Source: Parietichytrium sp. I65-24A
Taxonomy: Eukaryota > Sar > Bigyra > Thraustochytrida > Thraustochytriidae
Assembly (NCBI GenBank): GCA_012862575.1
Contig: BLSF01000008.1
Coordinates: forward strand, 248,001 to 312,000
Reading direction: 5' to 3'
DNA length: 64,000 bases
Positions within the stretch are counted from its first letter, which is position 1, and each line of letters begins with the position of its first letter. The translations under genes and the position numbers were made by a program. A model generated the notes under the pieces. It ran no database searches. It was given only the letters and a program-made list of their open reading frames with translations, and had not been told where the DNA came from. Shown piece by piece: positions 49,303 through 59,806 of this stretch.

Positions 49303-50519
49303 CTACGGATTGCTACAGAAGGAGCAGCACGGCAGCGCATGGGGACCTCTCCCAGTGAGAAGACCTTTGGATCCCGTGCGGACCGAGCGACGGTCAAAGT
49401 AACTGTCAAATGTTTTCGTACATTACGTAATCGTGTTTACTGTGTCGGGAACATCGGTAATAGTGCTCAGGCACTGACAGGTACCTTGGGTACCGGATTG
49501 GGAATCACTGAAGACTTTTGAACCGTCAATGATGACAACTTGCTGCACGCCACAGAGTCAACTTCCGGATGAAAAAAAACCGTGACTTTCTCGGTTCCAA
49601 CAGATTTGTCTTGTTTGTCAGGATATTCTGCGAAATCACAATACCGCCTAATATTCTGTAAGCTGATGCTGGATCATAGCCACCTACTTCGATTCTTCAT
49701 GCCTTCAACCTGAAGATGGTCCACAGAGCCCAGCCCAGTGGGCACCGTGTTTGGGCTCAGTATAATCGCGCGAGCGCGCGACTGCCCACTTGCCTTCATC
49801 ATCGCCTGAGTGCTGTAAAATTGAGAACACTTCTCTACTCTCTCGCCAGATGTGTGCTGGTACCCACTTCACGTACGTGTACAGATCTCAAGCTATTCAC
49901 AAATAGAAATTAGGTAAGGTGCCAACCCGTGTCCAGGGAAGTCCTTCTGACTTCAGCTTGGCATCGTGTTCGCACAGCTTGTCGCGAGCAATTGACTAGC
50001 AAAGAAAATATTTGAAACTCAGGCTTTCTCACTCGGTCATACTTTGTGTAGATGTAAGATCTCTGACTCAATGCGGCCCGGTTCTCGGATCGCCGATGTT
50101 GTCGACGTGAAACGCATCATCAAAACTCGGTTCCTTGCTTTGAATTACGATGTGGTGCTGTTGCGGACACTGAACACTTCTTCGAATACCTGAGCAGTGC
50201 ATGGACACGTGCCATGCGCAATGTCACTTGTTCTCGCTCTCCAAACTTCGGCTATTTGTACCTCACTCACCAGTTGTGGTTTCGTGCAGGAGAGCTGGAT
50301 GCAGTGATAAAAGGTTCCGGTCACTCCAGAAAAAGTCCGACGAGAAAGACTGCTGTTTGCTGAGCCTTGCTTATGTCTTACAGGTACTACTTGCTTCGAA
50401 AAATCTTTTCCCGGTCCACGCGCAAACCCGCCGATTCAATGCTTACAGGAGACGGTTTCTCGCGACGATGGGACTGGCTCTACTCAAAATTGCGGATGAT
50501 GTCGCAGTGAGAACGGTTT

Positions 50520-50538
50520 GGGTGGGTGGGTGGGTGGG
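50520..50538 (+). other. G-quadruplex-prone (GGGT)n run
   Basis: Five GGG runs are separated by single Ts, the tightest form of quadruplex motif. It lies 80 bp beyond the 3' end of the small membrane-protein gene. Confidence 0.7.
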
Positions 50539-50621
50539 TTTAGGCTCAAGGCCGAGTGTCGGACCTTGATCGCACCGACCAAAAGTTTGCTTGAGTGGAT
50601 TACATGAGCTTTACATATTAT

Positions 50622-50996
50622 TCATTCTTTTTTTAGTTGCTTTCTTGATGGGGCGGGCTCATAGTAGCACGCGAAGTAAAACAAAAACAAGCCGAATACA
50701 AACACCCCGGAAATCGCCAATGTTTCCCATTGCTCGAGGTCCAGCGCAGGATCCACCACCGAGCGCTGGAAAACTTGCCTCCAAGACAATGGCCCGAACT
50801 CGAAGCTAGTCGGGGTCTGCGAAGGGTAGTGCCGGTACCGCTGCGCAGACACTCCAACGTCCTGCCACTCGGCGTCCAAGTTGCCCGACCTATTGAAGTA
50901 AAAGGTCGCTCGAGAGAGCAATGTGAACGTAAAGACAGTTGGCAGCACGACAAACACCACCAGCCCTGTGACCTTCAAACAGATGCTTGCCGGCAT
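50622..50996 (-). CDS. Small two-span membrane protein, unknown
   Basis: The protein has 124 residues from the ATG at 50996. Two strong hydrophobic helices span about 10-30 (VVFVVLPTVFTFTLL) and about 92-111 (AISGVFVFGLFLFYFACYY). The loop between them is polar, with one NRS sequon at about 35-37 and a DLEQWE segment. The tail is Pro/Lys-rich. The even hydrophobic pattern and charge placement support a real gene. It could be a small subunit of an organelle membrane complex or an ER protein. The family is not recognised. Confidence 0.6.
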   Translation of the reverse strand: MPASICLKVTGLVVFVVLPTVFTFTLLSRATFYFNRSGNLDAEWQDVGVSAQRYRHYPSQTPTSFEFGPLSWRQVFQRSVVDPALDLEQWETLAISGVFVFGLFLFYFACYYEPAPSRKQLKKE

Positions 50997-52250
50997 TTTC
51001 CCCAGCTCTCCTTTCGGTCGCCCAGCAAATCACGCAACCTCCCTTCCTCTGGTCCCTGTGCAAAACAAAGCCTCTACCAGCCTCGATCTTCCACTCTCCG
51101 CTCCCAGCTCCCTGTCCACTCGATTCAGTGGTGTATCGCCTTGGTTCCAAAGTATGGAATGGTGAAGTGCGAGTGCGCGTGGAACCGGTCTCCTCCAAGT
51201 TGCTCCTCTGATAGACGCGCACCGTTGACAATTTGTAAAGATTGTTCTGTCCCTTTTCAGGAACAACACACGACATCACCACGTCATCTACTAGTACGTT
51301 TTCTCATAAAATGTTTTAAGGAACCTCCTAGTGCGCTCTACCACTCCTGTTCTCACACGCTTGCCATTCCTACTTCCCGATTAGTAGCTAGCGACTAAGC
51401 AGCTCGTAGTGCACCTAGAGCTCAGGCTTAGCAGGACGTAAGAGACTGTGAATAGTCTTTGCACTGCATGTTCATGTTCTTCTTGTGTACTTGTTTTCTT
51501 TCTCTTTAGCCAGTTCTCACGCTCACTGCCAACCGACAAGAAGATAAGAAGATAAGAAAACAAGAGAAGCCGGCGATACAAGCGGCGTCACGGCATTGAT
51601 GTGTAATTTGGACGACATTTTTGAATCTTGGATTTCTCTCAGGAACCAGGCACCACCCCGGAAAATGTGCGAGCAAATGTGCGGCTAGGCGAGCTAGGTC
51701 ACCAGATACAGCACTTGTACACTGACGAGTTCCGCATACTCAAGCGGAACCGAATGATAACCTTGCCCGGTTCTCTGCCCTCCGCACCGCTCTGGAATGG
51801 GTGCTACCGTCCCTCGCTACAGGTAGCAATAGTGTTCGCTTAAGCAGAGTGGGTTCTCAGGGGTTCTTTTACCCACCTCCCCCCGGGTTCTTAAGGCTCC
51901 ACGTGGCCCCATAGCTACCATTTACTCTAATGCACATTTTAAAAACGAAAATTAAAAACGAAATTTGAAAAAGTATTTTCTTCGTCATTGATTGATTGAT
52001 TTTGCACAAGTACAAGTACGCCGGAAAGACAGAGTCGTCCGTGCTGACGGAGAAGAGTGAAAGATGAGTTGGAGTGCGCGGTTCTTGTAGTGTGTGTGTG
52101 TGTTGGTTGAATAAGAAAGCGCGGCGCTGGACGGTGAGCGCACGAGGCTCCAATTGACAAGTCAGCTTACGGTGCGCTGGCAGATTTGAGATTTGCGCAG
52201 TTTCGTTCTCAAGAGCTAGCTAGCCAGTCAGAGCTGGATCAGGGAGGAGA
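50997..52250. other. Intergenic between small membrane protein and RecQ genes
   Basis: About 1.25 kb, divergent promoters. It contains an AGATAAGA repeat near 51540, three GGGTTCT units within 51848-51895 with a GTGGGT/ACCCAC inverted pair, and a TGATTGAT repeat near 51986. No gene is seen. Confidence 0.55.
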
Positions 52251-53111
52251 ATGGACTCGATCGACCTGAGCCACGGCCAACGCGGGCAGAGAGGACGAGG
52301 CCACGGGAAGGTGAAGAGGCGCGCGAGAAAGTCGTATACGAAGTCGCGCAAGACGACCAGGGCAAGTGGCAGGTCGACGGGAAGATCGACTCGCGGAAGA
52401 GCCACCTCTGCTGCTGCTGCCGCCGCTGTCGCTGCTGCTGCAGTGCCGATGACCTCCGTGGCGAATGCTCTACCCGGACTTGGGGAACTGGCCTCAATGG
52501 GGGCAAATGCGTTTTTCTCGGGATCAACATCGTCCTCGTCGTCGGCGGCAGCGGCTTCGGCGCCGCCAGTGGCAAGGCACGGGATATTTGCGCAAACCCA
52601 TGCACCATCGCTCGCTGCGATGAGTCGTTTCAATGGAAACGGTGTGCCAACCAGCGCAGCTGCGCAAGCTGGAAGTGGTCTTAACTCCAATAAGAATCTT
52701 GGCCGGCTCCAATCGCAAAAGAGGCACATGGAGCAGGAACTTGAGGCCGTTCAGTTTCAGATTCAACAAGTGTTGAATCAGATGGATGTGCTCAAAAACC
52801 AGCTTGGGTCTCTAAATATGCAAAAGGTAGAGTTAGAAAATACAGTCAAACGGCTTTCAGACGAAGCGGCTGGTAGAACAAAGTCAATAGATTGGGAATC
52901 GGAAAGTTTTCCGCATTCCGCTTTCGCCAAGGAAATGCTGCGGCAATATTTCGGATTTTCGACGTTTCGCTCACTGCAGCTGTGCGCCATCAACGCGACG
53001 CTCTCGGGGATGGACACATTTGTGTTGATGCCGACTGGGAGTGGCAAATCCTTGATTTATGTAAGTTGATGCATTGCTAGCGCGCAGGTTCTTTTCTCTT
53101 GATGACATGAT

Positions 53112-53142
<31 letters not shown>

Positions 53143-55354
53143 TGAAACGTTTTCATTCAAAGCAACTTCCTGCAATTATGGAAGAAAAACTTACGGTGGT
53201 GATCTCTCCGCTCCTAAGCCTTAGTCGCGATCAGATCTTCAACCTCCAAAAGAAGAATGTACCTGCCGCTATGCTCTGTTCAGAGACATCGAAAACTGAT
53301 CGAGTGGCTATCATGCAAGCGATCCGCAACTGCTCAATTCGTCTGCTGTACATCACTCCTGAGAAAATTGTAAACAGTAAAACTCTCCTCGGGGCGTTGG
53401 AGAAGCTGAATGATCATGATCGGGTCGCCAGGTTCGTCATTGACGAAGCGCACTGCTGCTCGACGATGGGCCATGACTTTCGCGCTGATTACAGCAAACT
53501 ATTCTTGATCAAAAATCGCTTTCCGGATGTTCCAATTCTGGCAGTCACCGCAACGGCGACTCTCATGGTGCAAAAGCAAATTAGGGAAGTCTTATTGGGC
53601 AAGTCCTCAACAGATTCTAGCTGGCAGGTGTTTCGAGCGACCTTTAACCGTGTGAACCTGTTCTATGAAGTCGAAGAGAAGAAGGGAAGCGAAAAAGACC
53701 AAATGGCTCAAATTTCTGAAACCATTCTCACCCGCTTTCCAAACCAGTGCGGAATTTTGTACTGTAAGTTATTGCGACTGTGAGTAAATGTAAGGCGAAA
53801 CTCTCCGGCAATTGTTTAATCTGACTGACATTGTGCTTTCCTGGGAAACGCGTAGGCTTCTCGAGAAAGGATACCGAGGAATCTGCGCTCGCTCTGGGGG
53901 CGGCCGGCATTCAGGCTGCGTGCTACCATGCAGACATGTCTCCTCAGGACAAAGAAATGGTCCACACAATGTGGACGGGGTGGGACGCCTCGTCCCCAAC
54001 TCCTCGAGGCGTTCAAGTAATATGTGCGACATCTGCGTTCGGCATGGGAATTGACAAACCAGATGTGCGTTTCGTGCTGCACCGTACGATGCCCAAGAGC
54101 ATGGAGGCTTATTGCCAGGAGTCCGGCCGCGCAGGCCGCGATGGCAACGATGCGCATTGTATCTTGTTTTATAAGCGAAGTGAGATAATGCGGGTGAGCT
54201 GCTTAGTATCGCATCAACTTGCGGGTTTCGAAAAGCTTGTAGAAATGGTCACCTACTGCGAATCGCCAACTAAATGCAGGCGAGAACTGATGGCCAAAGT
54301 GTTTGGCGAGCCGTTTGAGAAAACCACTCAGTGCCAACAGCGATGCGATAACTGTGTGCGAGAGCCTGAGTTCGACGCCCTTTTCGAGAAAAAGGATGTG
54401 ACGGTTTCGGCGCGTAGTATTGTCGAAGTGCTGCGAGGTGTTGTTCGTAACAAAGGCAAGGATGGCCGTATCACGATGATTCAGCTCACGAGCAAGTGGA
54501 GAGCTAGCAACAAGGACTGGTCTGTGCCTCAGGTGGAGCAGCTTTGCGCAAATCTCCTTGTGCTTAACGTGTTCTCTATCACGTGGACGGACAATGGTTA
54601 TACCACAAATGCTTACTTGAACATTGGAATGGGCGCGAGCATGCTTGACGTCGGCAAGCTTGCGGTGCACCTTTACTTTCCTTGTAAGTCTGGCGCAAAA
54701 AGGAAGAAAGCCAGCGCAAAGCAACCTGCGACCGTCGCAGAGACCTCAATCCCGGCGATGGCTAGAGCAAGTCGAGCAACGCCAAAACAAAAGGAAATCG
54801 TATCGATTTTGAGTAGTGACTCCGAGGAAGAAGCCGAATTGGATGAAGAGAATGAGGCAGAGTTGGGATTTGAGGATGATACCCGACCCAAAGACGTCGT
54901 TGCACCTGCTGAAAAGGCTCACACCCAGACGCAACTTACGACCCCTGGATCTTCACCTCCAGAGGAGCAAATTGTGAAGCAGCGGGTAGTCAGGCCAAAT
55001 TTTAGTCTCGGAGATCTATTGAGCGATTCTGAAGGGGAAGAATTCTCAGAGAATCAAGACGAGATCACGGGAAATGATGAGCAGCAAGCGGATGTCAGCG
55101 TCAATGACAAACCTCGATTCGATCTTGATCTTGAGAGTGACGGTGGAGTGGCCGGCGACGAAGATCAGTCGGATCCCAGCGCGGGGTACAAGAATGGTAT
55201 GGAGAGCAATAGTAAAGAATCGCGACTCAACGATTATGGCAGTGGCAAACACAATGACGGCGAAGAAGAAGAAGAAGAAGAATCGGAAGAGGAGGACGAC
55301 GATGACGATGACGATTTTTCTCCAAAGCGATGGGTAAAGAGAAGGAGGCAATAG
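52251..55354 (+). CDS. RECQL: RecQ1-type DNA helicase (3 exons)
   Basis: Exons are 52251-53060, 53163-53763 and 53856-55354, giving 969 residues. Introns of 102 and 92 nt have GTAAGT donors and keep the frame; intron 1 contains a CT microsatellite (53118-53141). The N-terminus is basic and Ala-rich, then comes a coiled coil (about 160-205), as in RECQ1. Helicase motifs: PTGSGKS with K266, SPLLSLSRDQ, DEAH (364-367), TATATL, ATSAFGMGIDKPDVRFV and QESGRAGRDG. The RecQ zinc site follows (CRRE, CQQRCDNC), then a winged-helix region. The C-terminal 250 residues are acidic. In the aromatic loop the usual Trp of SxWGHDFR is Met (STMGHDFR). The 3'-5' helicase role in repair is family knowledge. Confidence 0.95.
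53118..53141. repeat. (CT)n microsatellite inside RecQ intron 1
   Basis: Twelve CT units that form most of the pyrimidine tract ahead of the acceptor AG at 53161-53162. Confidence 0.9.
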
Positions 55355-55444
55355 CTTAGATCACAACTTTTATCTCGCAATTCTTATGCAGATTGGCTCA
55401 CATTTGTTTTTTTTTCTTTTTGGAAGCGATATAAGAAACGAAAA

Positions 55445-56812
55445 TTAAAAGGCTTGTTCATAAAGCATTAGTGCATCCTTTTCAGACACCACGCGAGGAT
55501 TATTGGGAAGTAGCCTTGTCTGTTTCATTGCCTCTTTCGCGAGCATTGGAAGATCGTTTTCGGATATCTTGACTTGACGGAGCTGAGTCTTCATCTGCAG
55601 ATCCGCTGCGAGCTCCTCAAAGCAATCCGCCATCGTTGCCGCTTGACTGGCCTCTGGAAAGAGAATTGGTTTAATGACGTCGTAAAGCTCCGGGATTTCT
55701 TGCTGGTTGAACCTCAACACATGGGGGAGCATGAGAGAGTTTGATAGACCGTGAGCTACTTTGAAATGCGCTCCAATTGGGTACGCAAGGGCATGAACTG
55801 CGCCAACTGGGGCATTTGCGAAAGCCATACCGGCATATGTGGAACCCAGCAACATGCTAGATCGCGCTTCAACATTGTCTGGCTCTGCGAATACTTTGCG
55901 AATGTTGCCACCAAGCAACATGAGAGCCTCTTTCGCGAGCAAATCGGAAAGCGCATTTTTCTTCACTCTACTTGTGAAGGCCTCGATCGCGTGCACCATG
56001 GCATCTACGCCGGTTGCGGCAGTAACATCGGGTGGTACCGAAACGGTGAGCTCTCCATCAATTACTGCAATATCCGGGAGTAAGATAGGCGACACGATAC
56101 CTTTTTTCTCCTTCTCTCCGGTTGTCTTAAAACACGTCAAAGCAAAGTCAGCTTTTCAGCTCCAGATCGAAAGCATTTGAACTATTTCAACAAAACTTAC
56201 AATGATACTGTGGGGGTGGTGCGGCGTAAGGAAAAGCCGTTCGGAAGGGAGGATGTCAAATCATATGAAAGCAACATATTAGCATCTTTTGTTGAACACA
56301 AAACGCTCAAGCCAAACGTACCTGATGGGGGTCACTTCACTTCCAGTTCCTGCCGTCGTCCCAATCTGCACCAGCGGAAGGCGGCCGCCGTGGCACGCAT
56401 TGACGCCGTAGATGTCGGAGATACTTTGCTTGTTGTGTGGGTTCGCCAGGAAAGAGACCAGTTTCGCTACGTCCATGGAAGACCCGCCACCAAAGCCAAC
56501 AACGCAGCTGGCGTTTACAGACTTTGCGAGCTCCACAGCCTCCAGGACCACAGATTCTGGCGGGTCGGCTACCACGGAATCAAACATGCAAACATCATAT
56601 CCATGATCTGCCAGATTCTGAAACGATGGAATCTCCAATCCTTTACCGGTGATTCCTTTATCCGTAACCACCACAACCGCCCCTGCTTTGGGCGCCACGT
56701 GAAGATCCTCAAGCACCAGTCTGCCGAGCGACTTTGCAGCTCCAGGCTTACACACCAGGCTCTTCGTCGTGTGAAACGCGAACGACAGGCCAGTCCCAAG
56801 TCCGTGCGTCAT
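55445..56812 (-). CDS. Iron-type alcohol dehydrogenase (2 exons, junction uncertain)
   Basis: Exon 1 runs from the ATG at 56812 to about 56318-56322, and exon 2 from about 56125 to 55445, giving about 391 residues. Exon 1 carries the nucleotide-binding motifs GFGGGSSMDVAK and TTAGTGSEVTPI. Exon 2 starts at TTGEKEKKGIVSP and has the metal-site region HALAYPIGAHFKVAHGLSNS with the conserved histidines. Family members oxidise or reduce alcohols and aldehydes with NAD(P), using Fe or Zn. The version here is closer to bacterial EutG/YiaY-type enzymes than to animal ADHFE1. The strongest donor (GTACGT after 56322) does not keep frame with the strongest acceptor, whereas a weaker donor four bases on (GTTTGG) does. 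It converges on RecQ with 90 bp between stops. Confidence 0.88.
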
Positions 56813-56940
56813 CTTGCACTCCCTGACTTTTTGCTTTTTCCCCTCCTCTTCCCTCGACAATCTCCTCAAGCGGTTTCCCAACCAGCACCTCGGTCTTCTC
56901 GTCTCTGTCTTCTTCGTCGTCTCTGTAATACTCGAGCACC

Positions 56941-56995
56941 GTGACTTTGTCACTTTGTCACTTTGTTACTTTGTTACTTTAGTCACTTTCACTTT
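56941..56995. repeat. (GTCACTTT)n tandem array upstream of Fe-ADH
   Basis: Seven units of 6-9 bp, core GTCACTTT or GTTACTTT, 130-185 bp upstream of the Fe-ADH ATG. Confidence 0.9.
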
Positions 56996-57006
56996 ACAAG
57001 AGTATC

Positions 57007-57043
57007 TTCTGAATTCTGAAATTCTGAATTCTGAATGCTGCAC
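57007..57043. repeat. GAATTCT-type short repeat, copy 4
   Basis: Four AATTCTGA-like units ending ATGCTGCAC. It resembles the copies at 22170, 28117 and 37650. Confidence 0.7.
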
Positions 57044-57611
57044 ATCTCAATTGGAGCACTCCCAGTCGACCGCCTATACACGCCTACACTCCTCGACCAT
57101 AAAGCCAATAGAAACTACTCTAATTTCTTGCTAGAGTCTGTTCTCAGGAACCTTTCGCACAGACGCTCGCGTAGTGTTGGCGTTATTGATGAATAGTAGA
57201 AAATTGTGATGTGAAACGAAAATACATTAGTCAGGCAGGGGACCGGTTCTCGTCACGTAGACGTCTCCATGACGAGGTAATATCCGTTGGTAGACAGAAA
57301 TTCACAGTCAAGTTCAAGTTCAAGTTCAATTAGTTCAATATTCCGAAGTGAGTGTTGGTCGCGGTTGAGAGAGAGCTTGTTTGCGAGTGAGAGAGGACCT
57401 GCGAGTGCTGGGACTGCACTCGGGAGTGATTTGCGAGTACACATTTCAGATTTCTGTGAGCACGCGGCGTCGACGGAGTCCGCACGTACTTGACAAACGT
57501 CGGAAGTTTTGGAAGAGGCTGGGATATTAACGAGTCTGCCGCCAGCGAGAGAGGCTCGATTGCGTAGCTGCTGGTGGAAGCAAGGGCTGGCAAGGAAGAT
57601 GCGCTTGTAGA

Positions 57612-58556
57612 ATGAAGACACCTCGAGCGAACACGAAAAAGGCTAGTGTGGAGAGCGTGGAAGACCCGCTGCTCAAGCACTACCGATATGCAAAGCTTGA
57701 GCTCGTCTTTAATAGACTGGACATTGGAAAGAATGGGGCCATTTCATTCGCAGAGTATCTCACCACCACAGACAAGTTGACACCGGACGAAATTGAGCTC
57801 GCGCGGGTAGCTTTTGAGATTCTCGGTCCGGACAAAAATGGTAATGTCCACAAAAGGAAATTTATTGCTCTGCAGATCGAAGCGTTCGAGGACGTTCTAG
57901 ATGCAGAGTTTGATCGATATGTACATATTATGACCAAGGGCTCGATTGTGCACAACCACACAAGAAAGGCGCTGATGGCAGCAGGCGTGGAAATACCAGA
58001 AGACTTTATTGATCCGCCGTCGGAAACGGTCCTTCGCATTGCATGGAGATTGGCGCAGAAAGCATTCGATAAGACCTATCGAATTGTGTTTGCTCGGTCT
58101 GTTCGAAGGCGGATTGCGGCGTATGAAATGTCAGCAAACGCGCGAGCAGCCCACATCAGGCGTATCCAGAAATTAAAGTTCCAATTGGAAAATCATGACA
58201 AGACTCTTTTGGACAAAGAGCATGAGCTTGCAATCACAGCACTCGAAGAAAAAGCACAAGTTCGAGGAACCCGGGTACCTCCCGTGAAGCGCAAGCAACA
58301 CCGCATCGAGAAAGAGCTGAACGAGCGCGAAAAGCGTGAGAAGGAGCGAAATCGAGATGCTTATGGAGCAGAAGAGAAAGAAGGCGACGAATTTCTTCCA
58401 CGCGGTTTGAAAGTAGGGAATGAGTTTCCGCCCATGGAAGTGGAGTGCTCCGGAACCAGAATTCGTGCATCTCAAGAGCTAGAAAGAAAACAGTTCTATG
58501 CTCGAGCAATGCAGTCGGAGAGAGAACTGACTGTCAATTCTGAACAGACCACCTAA
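57612..58556 (+). CDS. EF-hand protein with basic coiled coil
   Basis: The protein has 314 residues from the ATG at 57612. One canonical EF-hand loop is at 37-48 (DIGKNGAISFAE) with ligands at positions 1, 3, 5, 7-9 and 12 mostly acceptable. A second hand after it (DKNGNVHKRKF) is degenerate. Residues 140-260 are a Lys/Arg/Glu-rich helix (RRIAAYEMSANARAAHIRR, then a KEHELAITALEEKA stretch), likely a coiled coil. The tail is short and polar. It probably responds to or binds calcium weakly and pairs through the coil. The specific family is not recognised. Confidence 0.78.
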   Translation: MKTPRANTKKASVESVEDPLLKHYRYAKLELVFNRLDIGKNGAISFAEYLTTTDKLTPDEIELARVAFEILGPDKNGNVHKRKFIALQIEAFEDVLDAEFDRYVHIMTKGSIVHNHTRKALMAAGVEIPEDFIDPPSETVLRIAWRLAQKAFDKTYRIVFARSVRRRIAAYEMSANARAAHIRRIQKLKFQLENHDKTLLDKEHELAITALEEKAQVRGTRVPPVKRKQHRIEKELNEREKREKERNRDAYGAEEKEGDEFLPRGLKVGNEFPPMEVECSGTRIRASQELERKQFYARAMQSERELTVNSEQTT

Positions 58557-58958
58557 TTAGTGAAGATAGAACGACAACCCATGCGTCAATGCACTTGGAA
58601 CCGAAAGATTTTTTTGCAGGTTCACACTTGCCACGACAATCAAAGTGTCGCACACACTAAGTGGTTTTGGCCCGTTCCGTGGCACTTTGGTACTGAGTAC
58701 CAGGTGCCCAGCCGGCTTCAAGTGAGAAGCGGAAGGGACACGGATACTAGTACATGTCGAAGTTCATTCACCCTTGCGCTTTGCGAACTCGGCCGTCTAT
58801 GGATTTTCGAATGCAGGAACCATGTCTCGAGCCGAAGAGTGTGTGTCCACTTCCACGCAGTCAAGTCTCAATGTAACGACAACGTAAAGCGCGACCGATC
58901 GAGCAGATCGTAATTAGCGCGCGCTCGCTTCATTGCCTGCTTGCTCATCCCTCGCCAG

Positions 58959-58975
58959 CTAGCGACTATCGCTAG
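58959..58975. repeat. Short perfect inverted repeat
   Basis: CTAGCGA and TCGCTAG, 7 bp each, separated by CTA. Confidence 0.6.
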
Positions 58976-59727
58976 GATTCGCTAGCCGCTTCTACCTCAG
59001 TAAGCCTACGCCTCTTTTTTGACGCGCGCCGGTTGTCCGTGTTCATTTCGGGGCAGCACATTAAAGACTTCTATCTTTTGCATAGCAAGCGTCCCCCAAA
59101 GAGGCTGCTGGTGAGAAGTAAAACCACCTCACTCATCCCAACCTGCACTCTTACTAAGTGATATCAGAAAACTACCACCCTCGAGGAAGTTGCTTGGAAA
59201 GAGCAGGTGCATGCCCTATGGCTTCATTAATCGTTTGTATAGCAGACTCTGGACGAGTGAAAAATTGGAGACTACTGGGGACTATAAGTTTGCTAGGGCG
59301 ATTTGGTAGATTTTGCGAGCACACATATGAGCACACGTCCCATCTGGGCGAAAAATCAGATCTGATTTTTTGAGATAGGTTTTTCCAATTTAGGTCTCTC
59401 ATTTGCTTGCTTGAGTTGGCAATGCTATCTTTCTTTCCTTCTTTCTTTCTTTCTGTCTGTCTTTGGGCTGAAAACAAACAATCTATCCTTTTGATCGCTT
59501 TCATTGCCTCCCGTCTTCGACGTCTGTTGTAAAGATGGAGGGAGAGTGCGGTTGACTTGAGCAAACCAAAACCAACAAAACCAACACGTACTTAGCCAGA
59601 GCCCAGCCGAAGCAAAGCCCGAAAGCCGCTTTTAGCACACGCTTGCTCTCAAAGCAACACGTAAAGCAGATAAGCTTGAAGCGCTACTGCCAGCCTTTGC
59701 AGTGGCAACGGAGCCTATCCGTGTCCA

Positions 59728-59806
59728 ACATCTATCGCTTCCTTTCTTCCCTCCCTCCTACGCTCCTTCCTTCCCTCCCTCCTTCCCTGTCTCCCTCCCT
59801 CTCGTT
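59728..59806. repeat. (CCTT/CCCT)n pyrimidine-rich array
   Basis: An irregular C/T tetranucleotide array of about 80 bp, 380-460 bp upstream of the next gene. Confidence 0.85.

Larger units (their letters stand above)
46701..50621. other. 3.9-kb gene-free stretch
   Basis: This is the longest region without a recognisable gene. It holds several small tandem duplications (12-bp unit at 47441-47464, GAGATATTGC near 47648, AGCTCAGTG near 49278-49302), TACCGGTA at 47690-47697 and a GGGT run at 50520-50538. Frames are short and low in protein character. A noncoding RNA or a multi-exon lineage-specific gene cannot be excluded. Confidence 0.5.
56813..57611. other. Divergent promoter region, Fe-ADH / EF-hand
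   Basis: About 0.8 kb. It contains the 8-bp array (56941-56995), the GAATTCT repeat (57007-57043), AAATTCACAGTCA at 57298 and AAGTTC repeats at 57310-57327. No gene is seen. Confidence 0.6.

Noticed and set aside
56141-56160. In-frame TGA before iron-ADH exon 2 as a selenocysteine codon
   Set aside because: It lies upstream of the better acceptor, in probable intron; no family member has Sec there.
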